Shown here one piece after another: positions 51,841 through 61,494 of a DNA stretch of 64,000 bases. The notes beneath the pieces were generated by a model. It made no database searches. It worked only from the letters and a program-made list of their open reading frames with translations, and was not told where the DNA came from. Every line of letters starts with the position of its first letter. Position 1 is the stretch's first letter. The position numbers were made by a program, and so were the translations under genes. The DNA is from Rufibacter glacialis (GTDB lineage: Bacteria; Bacteroidota; Bacteroidia; Cytophagales; Hymenobacteraceae). The stretch spans positions 247,506-311,505 of the forward strand of contig NZ_VKKZ01000025.1 of assembly GCF_008271745.1 (NCBI RefSeq), given 5' to 3'.

Positions 51841-51848
51841 CAAAGGTA
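51841..51848 (-). promoter_or_regulatory. -7 promoter box of the RNA candidate
   Basis: Minus-strand TACCTTTG, exact match to TAnnTTTG. No -33 TTG at the expected distance. Confidence 0.5.
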
Positions 51849-52493
51849 CCAGCTATTTTTTAACCTGCCCCTAGAATTCGGTGAGTCAGGGGTTTTACCG
51901 GTTAAAGCTTTGCTTTCTCCCGACCAACGCTCTTTCCCAGGTTTATCCTATTGATAACTACCTCCTTTTTAGGCACCTAGCGGTAGCACCTTCCAATTAT
52001 TACGCAATATAAAAGGAATAATATATATAAACTAATATGTATAATCCGGGTCATATTACACCTATAAATATTTATAATCATATTTTAGAGATAATAATAG
52101 AATTATCTCTATTGAATTGAACTAAAGATTCTAAAACAATTGTTGCCGCCCTGAAAACCAGCTTTAGAACATCATTTTTCTTGAGGCATTGGTTCCCATC
52201 ACTGTCTATGGATACTGACAGAATAACAAGTAAATACAAAAAATAAACTGAAGACGATATGGCCAAAAATTACTCCTCCAGTAGCCTAGTGCGCATTTCT
52301 TTCTTATTTCAAGGTTTTCAGGACAAAACTTACTGGTACAGAGGCCGCTACACGCCTGGCACCATAGGCCAAACCACGCCCTGGGTAGGGTAACCCAATG
52401 CGACCGCACCAGACGCCTGGCAGAGACTGTCAGTGCTTTCTAGTTGCCTTTCCTCAATTCTTCCTGTAACCAATTACCTTCTTTTTTGGCACT
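51849..52493. other. Intergenic, partly AT-rich region before the giant adhesin
   Basis: No firm gene. 52000-52140 is very AT-rich and contains a 9-bp perfect hairpin AGAGATAAT/ATTATCTCT (52087-52110). A 44-residue frame at 52259-52393 has a Tyr/Thr/Gly-rich, domain-like end (KTYWYRGRYTPGTIGQTTPW) and is described among the findings. Confidence 0.4.
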
Positions 52494-55400
52494 ATGGCGC
52501 CTTTACAAAAGTTTTTCCATTCACTGGGCTTTCTGTTCCTGCTGAGCTTTGTCTCCTATGCGCAGACTTGTCCAGACAAACCGCATGCTGCCCTGACAGA
52601 TGCCAACGAGGAGAACTTCACCAGATGTTCTTCCGTTGGCGGATCAGTGAGTTACACCCTGGTGGTCAACAATGCCTCCTCCACCGCCTCCACCAACAAA
52701 GAGTACACCATTGAGTGGGGAGATGGCACCTCTGATACCTACCCCGCTTCTTTCTCCACCGCTTCGCACACGTACCGCACGCAGGGTAGCTTCAACCTGA
52801 AGTACACCATCACCAGCCAGTCTGGTTGCACCAGCAGCCAGACGTATTCTGTATTCAACGGCAGTACCCCCGGTATAGGGATCCAAAGCCCTAACAACAC
52901 CTCAGAATGCGCCCCGGCGGCTTTTACCTTTGGCATTACCGGTACCGAGGGCAACGCCCCCAACACCACGTATGCCATCTGGTTTGATGACGGCACCGAT
53001 ACCTTGCGGTTCACCCAGGCCAACCTTCCCTCTACCATTACCCACGCCTTCACAACTTCTTCAGAGAAAAAACCAAGGGGTTTTTCTATGTTTGCGGTCG
53101 CCTACGGCTGTATCCCTAAGCAGGCCGAGGTAAGCGGGATCATTATTTCCACCAAGCCCGTGCCCGCCTTCAGCGTGGACCCTGAAGGGCTCATTTGCCC
53201 GGGCCAGGTAGTGAAGCTGAACGACCAGACCAAGGGAGGCTTCAACGGAAACAACATTGGCGGGAATACCAGTGGCTACCGCCGCTTATGGACCGTTTCT
53301 CCCAGCACCGGATGGGAGTTTACCAATTCCACCAATGCGTCTTCTATCAGCCCGTCTATTCGGTTCTCACGTCCAGGTGAATACAAGATCACTTTGGCGG
53401 TGACGCCTTCGGGCACCAGCTCTACCTGTTTAGGAGACTCTATCAGCAACACCATTGTGGTGCAGGACCTTCCTGCCCCGGCCACTGCTTTACCGGCTAC
53501 CATCTGCGCCGGAACTACCGCCACCCTGGAAGCCCAGGGAACTGCGCCCATCTTCAGATGGTATGCTTCGGCCACCGCTACTACGCCTTTGGCCACGGGT
53601 AAAAGTTTCACCACCCCGGCCTTGACCGCTACCACCACTTATTATATTGAGACGGCGCTTAATAACAGTTGCCCCAACCCGGTCCGCACGCCGGTCAAGG
53701 TGACGGTCAATCCGCTACCAGCCCTTCCCGCGGCTCCTGACGTGATTACCTGCGCTGGCAGCAACGCCACACTCAAGGCTACCACTACAGCGGGCAAAGT
53801 GTATTGGTATGCCCAGGCTACGGAAGGAGACACCCTGGCCACCGGCCCTACCTTTACCACCCCCGCTTTAACAGAGACCACCACCTATTACGTGGCTACC
53901 CTTTCTCCGGAAGGCTGTTTTTCTGCCACCCGTAAAGCCGTGAGAGTGACAGTGCAGCCAGCTTTGGTGGGTAACACCATCAGTCCGGCCCAAACACTTT
54001 GTGCGGGTGAACCCGCCGCTACCCTTTCTGGGGAAACCCTGACCGGCGGAAACGGTGCTTTCACGTATCTCTGGGAAAGCAGCACCGACGGCACCACCTT
54101 CACCAAAGCCGCCGGAACCAGTACTGCCGCCACGTACGCCCCCGGCGTGTTAGCCCGTACCACCTGGTTCAGACGCACGGTAACTTCCGGCAGTTGCGCC
54201 AGCACTTCAGAGCCCGTACAGATTACCATTGTGCCGGTTGTGACCAACAACACCGTTGCTGCCCCGGCGGCCCTTATCTGCTACGGCACATCTACCACTT
54301 TAACCGGCTCTGTTCCGGCTGGTGGAAATGGCGGCGCCCCGGTGTTCCTGTGGGAAAGCAGCACCACCAGCGCTACCGACGGATTCACCCCTGCCGCTGG
54401 CATCAACAACCGCCAGGGGCACCAGACCGCGGACTTAACGGCCAATACCTGGTTCCGCCGCAAGGTGGTGATTGACGGCTGTACCCAGACGTCGCCGGCC
54501 GTGTTAGTATCCATCATCACCATTTCCTTCCCGCCCACCGTAGCCAATGCCACCATCTGTAGCGGCGGCACCGCAACGCTTACCGCCACGGCTCCTGGCG
54601 GACCCTACGCCTGGTATACCAGTCCCGAAGGCGGCTCCCCTATCTTCACCGGCGAGCGCTTTGTCACCCCGGTCCTGTTCGCCAGCACATCTTACTTTGT
54701 AGAGAGCAAAGCCCCCGACAATTGCTCTGAGGTACGCACCGAAGTGAAAGTAACGGTTCAGCCGGTCATCACGAACAACACCATTGAAAGCGTCCAGGAA
54801 GTCTGCTCCGGCAGCGCCCCTGCCACCTTGGTGGGCACCCGCCCATCCGGAGGCAATGACGTAGCCGTTTTTGCCTGGGAAATCAGCCAGAATGGGGTAG
54901 ATTTCACTCCAGCCCCGGGCACCAAGACGAACCAGAACTACGTTTCTGCCCCCTTAACCAAGGATACCTGGTTCCGCAGAAGGGTGACCATGGGTGCCTG
55001 CGAGGAATACTCCAATGTGGTGAAAGTGGTAGTGACGCCTAGCCTGGTACCTGTGACCATGCCAACCGACATGGTGGTGTGCGACGGATCTACCGCCCCG
55101 GTGATTGTGGCCCCGGCCGCTACCGGCGGAAACGGCACGTTTACCTATAAATGGGAAAGAAGCGCCACCAGTTCTCCGGCAGGTTTCTCAGATGCACCTG
55201 GAGACAACACGGGCGTGACCTACACCCCTGGCATCCTGGAAAGCACCAGCTGGTTCCGCCGGATCACGTATTCCGGCTCTTGCCAGATCACCAGTTCATT
55301 GGTGAAGATCACGGTGCTTCCGCTGCCTGCCCTGCCCATTGCCCGCGATGTGGTCACGTGTGAGGCTTCTACCGCCACCCTTACCGCTACTCCAGCCTCT

Positions 55401-57671
55401 GCCGGCCAGAAAATCCAATGGTTTGATGCACCGGTGGGGGGCACCCTACTGGCCGAAGGAAACTCCTTCACCACCCCGGTTTTACGTAGCAACACCTCTT
55501 ATTTTGCCCAAGCCACTACTTCCAACGGCTGTCTTTCTCCCCAAAGGGTGGAAGTGAAAGTGAGCGTCACGAAGATGCCGGCAGCCCCGGAGGCGTTTGC
55601 CCCAACCGTGTGTCACTCAGAGAAAGCGGTGCTACAGGTGAAAAACCCGGGTACTGACATTACTTATGAATGGTTCTCGGTGGCTACCGGTGGCACTGTT
55701 CTGTTCAGAGGCCCTTCTTACACCACGGTTTCCCTTACCCAAACCACCACCTACTATGTGCAAGCCACGGTGGGCGGTTGCGCCGGTCCCCGGTCAGCGG
55801 TATTGGTTACGGTACAGGACCCCATTGGCAACAACGTGCTCTCGGGTGCCCAGGAAATCTGCGCCGGCACCAACACCGCCCCTATCACCGGCTCACAGCC
55901 AACGGGAGGAACAGGCGCCTATACCTTCCAGTGGGAGAGCAGCACCGACGGCATCTCGTTCTACCCCGCGCCGGGCGTGAACACAGAAGAAACCTACGCA
56001 CCGGGCATCATGCACCAGACCACCTGGTTCCGCCGGATTGCCAAGTCGGGTACCTGCGTGCCGAAGCCTAGTGCCCCGGTGAAAGTCACGGTGAGCGAGT
56101 CCATCATCAACAACTTCATCCAGGACAACCAGGTTATCTTCATCAACACCAAACCAGCCGCCTTCACCGGCACCACCCCTACCGGTGGTACCAAGACCTA
56201 CCGCTACCAGTGGGAGAGCAGCCAGGACGGCGTCACCTTCACCGCCATTTCAGGTGCTACGGGCAGAACGTACGCGTCTGGCGCCTTAAGCCAAACCACC
56301 TGGTTCCGTAGAGTAGTAGAATCTGGGGGCTGCCAGGTAATCAGTAACGTAGCCAAAGTGACTGTGAACGGCGACATTTCGCAGAACGCCATCTTTGAAG
56401 ACCAGAACATCTGCACGGGCACCGCTCCGCTGACCTTGTCGGGTACGGACCCGATTGGGGGAGACGGCCACTTCAGTTTCTTCTGGGAAATGAGCACCGT
56501 GGGGCCTGAGACAGGTTTCGTGACGGCCGCTGGCACCGCCAACAACAAGAATTACGCCCCGCAGCCGCTGACCCAAACCACCTGGTTCCGGAGAAAAGTA
56601 AGCTCTGGCTCTATCACGTCTATTTCTAATCCGGTGAAGGTGACCGTGTTCACCACCGTGACCAGGAATACCATCTCCACGGATCAGACGGTCTGCATTG
56701 GTTCTGCCCCAGCCCGGTTAACGGGTACGGAGCCCGCCGGCGGAAACGGCACCTATTCCTACGTGTGGGAAAGCAGCACCAGCGGCCCTACTACTGGCTA
56801 TGGTACCGCCTTCGGCTCCAGCACCGAAGCGACTTACGCCCCGGGTGCCTTGCAACGGACTACCTGGTTCAGAAGGAAAGTGGTCTCTGGCAGCTGCGCG
56901 GAGAGCGTGAGCAACGTGATCCTGGTGACCGTGACGGCACCACAGCCGCCTACCGTGCGGGACGCCTCTATCTGCGCGGGCTTTACCGCCACCCTCACGG
57001 CCGTGCCGAACGCCACTGCCAACGTGATTGAATGGTTTGATCAGCCCGAAGGCGGCAGATTGCTGGGCTCCGGCTTGTCTTTCACTACGCCTATATTAAA
57101 GGAAACCACCACCTTCTATGTGCGGTCTGTGAACCAGAACTGCGCCAGCGTACGGGTACCGGTGACCGTGCATATTCCGGCCCCTACCGCCAAGGCAGGA
57201 CCAGACCAGAGCATTGTGCTGGGGAACTTCGCGGAGTTGGAAGCTACCGGAGGCCTCTCTTACAGCTGGTCACCCAGCAGAGGGCTTAACAATGCCCAGA
57301 TAGCAAATCCGGTGGCGAAACCCACAGAGACCACTATCTACACCGTGACGGTGACTACCCAAGACGGCTGTACTTCCTCAGACCAGGTGACCATCACGGT
57401 GCTCAATCCTATTGAGGTACCCAACGGCTTCACCCCCAACGGGGACGGCATCAATGAAACCTGGGAAGTACTTCACCTAAAGAGTTACCCTAATTGCCAG
57501 GTAGAGATATTCAACCGCTGGGGCAACCGGGTGTTTGAATCAAAAGGGTACCAAACCCCCTGGGATGGGCGCATGAACGGGCAACCGCTTCCGGCCGCCA
57601 CTTATTATTACATCATCCGCTTGGGTGAGAAAGAGACACCAATCACCGGAAACGTAACCCTTATCAAGTAA
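52494..57671 (+). CDS. Giant T9SS type B secreted repeat protein (Ig/PKD-like, gliding-type C-terminus)
   Basis: 1725 residues. A signal peptide ends near SYAQT; two PKD-like domains follow (about 25-310). From about 330 two kinds of beta-sandwich repeat alternate: six Ig_7-like units starting (I/T)CxGxxATLxA and ending TTTYYV, and eight units ending TWFRRxV with YxWESSxDG. The last 85 or so residues match the gliding motility-associated C-terminal domain (VPNGFTPNGDGINETW, FNRWGNRVF, WDG, GTYYYII), the type B T9SS sorting signal. It should be exported and attached or shed as an adhesin. The PorP/SprF gene follows 6 bp later. Confidence 0.95.
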   Translation: MAPLQKFFHSLGFLFLLSFVSYAQTCPDKPHAALTDANEENFTRCSSVGGSVSYTLVVNNASSTASTNKEYTIEWGDGTSDTYPASFSTASHTYRTQGSFNLKYTITSQSGCTSSQTYSVFNGSTPGIGIQSPNNTSECAPAAFTFGITGTEGNAPNTTYAIWFDDGTDTLRFTQANLPSTITHAFTTSSEKKPRGFSMFAVAYGCIPKQAEVSGIIISTKPVPAFSVDPEGLICPGQVVKLNDQTKGGFNGNNIGGNTSGYRRLWTVSPSTGWEFTNSTNASSISPSIRFSRPGEYKITLAVTPSGTSSTCLGDSISNTIVVQDLPAPATALPATICAGTTATLEAQGTAPIFRWYASATATTPLATGKSFTTPALTATTTYYIETALNNSCPNPVRTPVKVTVNPLPALPAAPDVITCAGSNATLKATTTAGKVYWYAQATEGDTLATGPTFTTPALTETTTYYVATLSPEGCFSATRKAVRVTVQPALVGNTISPAQTLCAGEPAATLSGETLTGGNGAFTYLWESSTDGTTFTKAAGTSTAATYAPGVLARTTWFRRTVTSGSCASTSEPVQITIVPVVTNNTVAAPAALICYGTSTTLTGSVPAGGNGGAPVFLWESSTTSATDGFTPAAGINNRQGHQTADLTANTWFRRKVVIDGCTQTSPAVLVSIITISFPPTVANATICSGGTATLTATAPGGPYAWYTSPEGGSPIFTGERFVTPVLFASTSYFVESKAPDNCSEVRTEVKVTVQPVITNNTIESVQEVCSGSAPATLVGTRPSGGNDVAVFAWEISQNGVDFTPAPGTKTNQNYVSAPLTKDTWFRRRVTMGACEEYSNVVKVVVTPSLVPVTMPTDMVVCDGSTAPVIVAPAATGGNGTFTYKWERSATSSPAGFSDAPGDNTGVTYTPGILESTSWFRRITYSGSCQITSSLVKITVLPLPALPIARDVVTCEASTATLTATPASAGQKIQWFDAPVGGTLLAEGNSFTTPVLRSNTSYFAQATTSNGCLSPQRVEVKVSVTKMPAAPEAFAPTVCHSEKAVLQVKNPGTDITYEWFSVATGGTVLFRGPSYTTVSLTQTTTYYVQATVGGCAGPRSAVLVTVQDPIGNNVLSGAQEICAGTNTAPITGSQPTGGTGAYTFQWESSTDGISFYPAPGVNTEETYAPGIMHQTTWFRRIAKSGTCVPKPSAPVKVTVSESIINNFIQDNQVIFINTKPAAFTGTTPTGGTKTYRYQWESSQDGVTFTAISGATGRTYASGALSQTTWFRRVVESGGCQVISNVAKVTVNGDISQNAIFEDQNICTGTAPLTLSGTDPIGGDGHFSFFWEMSTVGPETGFVTAAGTANNKNYAPQPLTQTTWFRRKVSSGSITSISNPVKVTVFTTVTRNTISTDQTVCIGSAPARLTGTEPAGGNGTYSYVWESSTSGPTTGYGTAFGSSTEATYAPGALQRTTWFRRKVVSGSCAESVSNVILVTVTAPQPPTVRDASICAGFTATLTAVPNATANVIEWFDQPEGGRLLGSGLSFTTPILKETTTFYVRSVNQNCASVRVPVTVHIPAPTAKAGPDQSIVLGNFAELEATGGLSYSWSPSRGLNNAQIANPVAKPTETTIYTVTVTTQDGCTSSDQVTITVLNPIEVPNGFTPNGDGINETWEVLHLKSYPNCQVEIFNRWGNRVFESKGYQTPWDGRMNGQPLPAATYYYIIRLGEKETPITGNVTLIK

Positions 57672-57677
57672 GCCTGT

Positions 57678-58697
57678 ATGAAAAAGCTTGCCACTCTTTT
57701 ATTTTTCCTGGTGCTCCTGTCACCGGCCATGGCGCAGCAGAAGGCGCAGTACAGCCAGTACCTGTTCAATAACTTTCTGTTGAACCCGGCCCTGTCTGGC
57801 ATTGAAAGCTACACCGATGTGCGCATGGGGACGCGCCGCCAGTGGGTGGGCGTAGACGGCGCCCCGGTCTCTTACTACATCAGCGGCCACAGTTCTTTTG
57901 GTATGAGTGAGGGCAATGGGCCGGTTGGTCCCGGCGCCGGCCGCGGGTTTATCCCGAAGCTTCCGTCCAAGAACCCGCGTTCTACCAAGTACCGCAAGGC
58001 CCGCCCGCACCACGGGTTTGGGGCCATGGCACAGGTAGACAAAACGGGTCCGCTGAGCACCACCAATGCGAGCCTCACCTACGCCTACCACCACCCCATC
58101 ACCCGTCGCATCAACATGTCAGTGGGTTTAGCAGGTGGAATTATACAATCACGCTTAAACGGGCACGAGATCAGGCTGGCCAACAAGGGAGACATGGCCG
58201 TTTACCCAGGGGTGATGGCCAGAACCAACTTTGACCTGGGCCTGGGCACCTGGATCTACGCCCAGAATTTCTACGTGGGCGCCTCGGCCTCCCAGCTGCT
58301 GACCAACGTGGTAGCGCAGAAAGAAGGTACGTTCGCCCCGGAGCAGAAACTACAGCCGCACTTCTTCCTGACAGGAGGCTACCGCATCAGAGTCCGGTAT
58401 GACCTTTCCATTGACCCCTCTGTGATGCTCAAACTGGCCAGCCCCAGCCCCTTGGCCGTGGACGTGAATTTCAAGGCCGTATATGCGAACCGGCTTTGGC
58501 TGGGAATGTCATACCGGCACGGCGACGCGGTGGCAGCTATGACCGGCATGAACGTGAACCACGTGCTGGACTTCGGGTATTCCTATGACCTGACCACCTC
58601 GGGCCTCAACAGCGCCAGCTCTGGCAGCCATGAACTGATTGTAGGTATCAAACTGGCCAACAAGAAGCGGATGCTTTGCCCGGAGTGGCTCTGGTAA
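57678..58697 (+). CDS. PorP/SprF-family type IX secretion membrane protein
   Basis: 339 residues. Signal peptide ends near AMAQQ, then the family opening QYSQYLFNNFLLNPALSGIES, then outer-membrane beta-strand pattern to the end. PorP/SprF proteins are outer-membrane partners that work with type B T9SS substrates; they usually lie directly after one, as here (6 bp). The pair is a dedicated secretion/anchoring unit. No other T9SS core gene is inside the window. Confidence 0.95.
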   Translation: MKKLATLLFFLVLLSPAMAQQKAQYSQYLFNNFLLNPALSGIESYTDVRMGTRRQWVGVDGAPVSYYISGHSSFGMSEGNGPVGPGAGRGFIPKLPSKNPRSTKYRKARPHHGFGAMAQVDKTGPLSTTNASLTYAYHHPITRRINMSVGLAGGIIQSRLNGHEIRLANKGDMAVYPGVMARTNFDLGLGTWIYAQNFYVGASASQLLTNVVAQKEGTFAPEQKLQPHFFLTGGYRIRVRYDLSIDPSVMLKLASPSPLAVDVNFKAVYANRLWLGMSYRHGDAVAAMTGMNVNHVLDFGYSYDLTTSGLNSASSGSHELIVGIKLANKKRMLCPEWLW

Positions 58698-58715
58698 CCT
58701 AGGCTGGTCCAATTC

Positions 58716-58776
58716 AACAGGAAGCCCCTTTTACGCCTCTTTTTTCAAAAAGAAGGCGTAAAAGGGGCTTCCTGTT
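58716..58776 (+). terminator. Terminator after the PorP/SprF gene
   Basis: AACAGGAAGCCCCTTTTACG... (58716-58738) pairs perfectly over 23 bp with 58754-58776, then continues as an A/T stem after one mismatch. It lies 18 bp past the stop. Confidence 0.88.
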
Positions 58777-59162
58777 TTCACTCTTATTTGGTGGAACAAG
58801 TCACCTCCTGAAAACCTTAAGGGGCGCCACTGCAAGTTTGTTTACAGGGCCTCCCGTGCGCTTCCTCTCCCCGACTTTGGTGGTGTTTTGCCTGTACTTC
58901 TTCCAAAAGAAACCAGAAACGGAAACAGCACTAAACATAGAATATAGTCTATATCTATTCCCTTTCCCCAACCACTGCAAGAACCTCCCCAAATCACGTT
59001 TTCAGCCTGCCGGTTTAAACCAGCTGCAATTTTACTACAAATAGGTTCTTTTCACGAAACCTACTCCTTAGGTTTCCGTTAAACTCCCCAAACAGCATAT
59101 TAGACAATCCTAAGAAACACCACCCATCCTCCCTTTGCCTCTTACTCAAAAAATCTAAACCC
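58777..59162. other. Intergenic region before the small exported protein
   Basis: No gene recognised. The AT-rich stretch near 58930-59100 should hold the downstream promoter, but no exact -7 box is visible. Confidence 0.4.
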
Positions 59163-59561
59163 ATGAAAAACTTTACTCTTTCTGTTAGCTTATTTTTCGC
59201 TTTGGCTTTCACTGCTTCCGCCCAGGTGGCACCTGCCAACCCATCGGTTGAAAAGGCCACTATTTCTATCAGCCGCCTGATGGTGCAGGAAATGGGGTTG
59301 AACGAGGTGGAGTACATTCAGGTGCGTAACCTGAATCAGGAACGCCTTTTGAAAGCCGCTGAGGCGACAAGACAATTCCAGAACGACGCCCCAACCCTGG
59401 AGGCTTCGCTGGAAGAGATTGACAGAGACTTCGAAAACAAACTCTTCAAGATCCTGAACAACCGCCAGGTAGAGGCCTACGCTGAATTCAAGACTAAGCC
59501 AGAGGCTAATTTCTTGTCCTTGGTGCAACAGGTTTCTCCGCGTAACAAGAAAAAAGACTAA
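59163..59561 (+). CDS. Small exported helical protein
   Basis: 132 residues. Signal peptide ends at ASAQ (residue 21). The mature part is helical (RLMVQEMGLNEVEYIQVRNLNQERLLKAAEA, then LEEIDRDFENKLFKILNNRQVEAYAEFK), reminiscent of Spy/CpxP-like periplasmic proteins in size and charge but without LTxxQ motifs. Similar proteins occur in Cytophagales. Function unknown. Ended by a 25-bp perfect hairpin. Confidence 0.78.
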   Translation: MKNFTLSVSLFFALAFTASAQVAPANPSVEKATISISRLMVQEMGLNEVEYIQVRNLNQERLLKAAEATRQFQNDAPTLEASLEEIDRDFENKLFKILNNRQVEAYAEFKTKPEANFLSLVQQVSPRNKKKD

Positions 59562-59570
59562 GGTATATTT

Positions 59571-59626
59571 CCCCTATATACAGAAAGAGGGCTTCCGCAA
59601 AGAAGCCCTCTTTCTGTATATAGGGG
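59571..59626 (+). terminator. 25-bp perfect hairpin terminator
   Basis: CCCCTATATACAGAAAGAGG... (59571-59595) is perfectly complementary to 59602-59626 around CGCAAA. It starts 9 bp after the stop. Confidence 0.9.
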
Positions 59627-59929
59627 CCTCTGACCAGGAATACCCTTTACTTTACTAGCTTATATTCAGTCTGTTACCTACCAGGTTGGCTTTTGGTCAG
59701 CTCTACTGACAGGTGCTGCCTGATTTTACCCTACTTTTTCAAAAACACGTTAGAAAAAGAAAGTACCACCACCTTTCTCCGGGAAAGGAGGCACCTTGCT
59801 TCCAGGTGGTAAGGCACTCCTGCGGCTGCCCACCCTTTTTGGGCTTATTTTTTAAAAACAGGCCTTAAACCGGCCCCTGAAACCAACCCGGCCCCTGTGG
59901 GTGCTGGTTAAAACTGTTACCTTTGTGGT
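59627..59929. promoter_or_regulatory. Upstream region of the oxidoreductase gene, with -7 box
   Basis: No gene. TACCTTTG at 59918-59925 matches TAnnTTTG and lies only four bases before the ATG, which would make the transcript almost leaderless. The sequence AAAACAGGCCTTAAAC (about 59856-59871) repeats one at 49 kb. Confidence 0.5.
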
Positions 59930-61228
59930 ATGTCGCACACAGTGATTATTGGCAACGGCATTACCGGCATCACGGCGGCGATCACGCTGCGGCGGCAATC
60001 CCCGCAGGAGCACATCACCATCATCTCCTCTGAGACTCCTTACCCTATTGCCCGCACCGCCCTCATGTACGTGTACATGGGCCAGTTGCTGCCGCAGCAC
60101 CTGGATCTGTATGAGAACTGGTTCTGGCATGAAAACAAGTTGAACCTGCTGCAGGCCGAGGTAGTGGGCATCACCCCCGAAGACAAACACCTTTCCCTGG
60201 ACAACGGCACCACCCTGCTTTATGACCAGCTCTTGCTGGCCACCGGCTCTACTTACCACCGCTTTTACCTACCCGGCCTGGAGGCGAAAGGGGTGCAAGG
60301 CCTGTACAGTTGGCAAGACCTGGGCCTGATGGAAGAGAACACCAAAGGCATTCAAGAGGCGGTTGTTGCCGGTGGCGGCCTTATTGGTGTGGAGATGGCC
60401 GAAATGCTGCGCACCCGCGGCATAAACGTCACCATGCTGGTGCGCGACGCCCATTACTGGGGGAACAACCTGCCGCCCGAGGAAGCCTCTATTATTGCCC
60501 GTCACTTACAGGAACAAGGGGTAACCCTGCTCCTGGAAACCGAAATGACCGAGGTTCTGGCAGATGACCAGGGCCACGTGCGCGCCGTTCTCACCTCCAG
60601 GGGCGAGGAGGTGCCCTGCCAGTTTGTAGGCATGGCCATTGGAGTTAGGCCCCGGGTAGCCTTGGCCCAGGAAGCAGGCCTGGAAACCAAGCTGGGCATT
60701 CTGGTGAACGACTACCTGGAAACCGACCTTCCTTACATCTATGCCGCCGGCGACTGTGCCCAGTTCCGAGACCCATCTCCCGGCCAACCTGCCGTGGAAC
60801 AGCTCTGGTACACCGGCCGCATGCAGGGCGAAACCGTAGGCATGACCCTGAGCGGCAAGCGAACGAAGTATGCCCGGGGCATCTGGTTTAACTCAGCCAA
60901 ATTCTTTGAGGTGGAGTACCAAAGTTACGGGCAGGTACCCGCCCGGCATCCGGCCGGCATTGCGTCTCTGTTCTGGCAACACCCATCTAAACATCAGAGC
61001 ATCCGTCTTTACTTCCGGCGCCATGACCAAGCAGTCACGGGTTTCAACCTGCTCAATACCCGTTTTCGGCAGGCCGTCTGCGAAAAATGGATCAAGGAAG
61101 AGGCTACCCTCCAGGAGGTCCTGCCTCAGTTAGGGCAGGCTGCCTTTGACGCCGAGTTTCACCGGTTGCCGCTAAAAGAGCTTTTATCCGTATACAATCA
61201 ATATCTTCAACACCACGCTCTTTCTTGA
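59930..61228 (+). CDS. FAD/NAD(P)-dependent oxidoreductase
   Basis: 432 residues. Two Rossmann motifs: GNGITG at 8-13 for FAD and VVAGGGLIGVEMAEML near 145-160 for NAD(P)H. LLLATGS and YIYAAGDCA complete the pyridine nucleotide-disulphide oxidoreductase family (rubredoxin/ferredoxin reductase type; no CxxxxC redox pair). A 130-residue C-terminal region ending YNQYLQHHALS is unusual. Next to it are a His-tailed small membrane protein and a 4Fe-4S membrane protein, so it may feed electrons to them. Confidence 0.9.
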   Translation: MSHTVIIGNGITGITAAITLRRQSPQEHITIISSETPYPIARTALMYVYMGQLLPQHLDLYENWFWHENKLNLLQAEVVGITPEDKHLSLDNGTTLLYDQLLLATGSTYHRFYLPGLEAKGVQGLYSWQDLGLMEENTKGIQEAVVAGGGLIGVEMAEMLRTRGINVTMLVRDAHYWGNNLPPEEASIIARHLQEQGVTLLLETEMTEVLADDQGHVRAVLTSRGEEVPCQFVGMAIGVRPRVALAQEAGLETKLGILVNDYLETDLPYIYAAGDCAQFRDPSPGQPAVEQLWYTGRMQGETVGMTLSGKRTKYARGIWFNSAKFFEVEYQSYGQVPARHPAGIASLFWQHPSKHQSIRLYFRRHDQAVTGFNLLNTRFRQAVCEKWIKEEATLQEVLPQLGQAAFDAEFHRLPLKELLSVYNQYLQHHALS

Positions 61229-61257
61229 CCCAGGGAGCCGGGCCAAAAACACCGCTT

Positions 61258-61494
61258 ATGGAATGGTATAAAATCTATAACCCCAAGGCAATGAACTCCT
61301 TCCAGTTCGTGGCCATTACTGGAATTGTCATGTCTGCGCTGGCGCACCTGTTGTTGCACCTGTGGGGCAAGGAAGTAGACTCTTTCAATTACTTGTATGT
61401 TTGCTGGGGTGTTTTGTTTGTCTTTGGCTCTATCCAGAACCTGCGCCACAACCCTGAGGAAGATGATCACCACCACCACCACCATCATCATTAA
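61258..61494 (+). CDS. Small two-TM protein ending in a natural octahistidine tail
   Basis: 78 residues from the ATG at 61258. Two TM helices (about 13-35 and 42-62) are followed by a Glu/Asp hinge and HHHHHHHH at the C-terminus, encoded by mixed CAC/CAT codons. A natural His8 tail is a likely metal (Cu, Ni, Zn) binding end on the membrane surface. It starts 29 bp after the oxidoreductase stop; the TTG start overlapping that gene is less likely. The next gene is a 4Fe-4S membrane protein. Confidence 0.75.
   Translation: MEWYKIYNPKAMNSFQFVAITGIVMSALAHLLLHLWGKEVDSFNYLYVCWGVLFVFGSIQNLRHNPEEDDHHHHHHHH

Noticed and set aside
52078..52409. Two minus-strand frames in the AT-rich region
   Set aside because: Composition is AT-driven and no start or family signs are seen.
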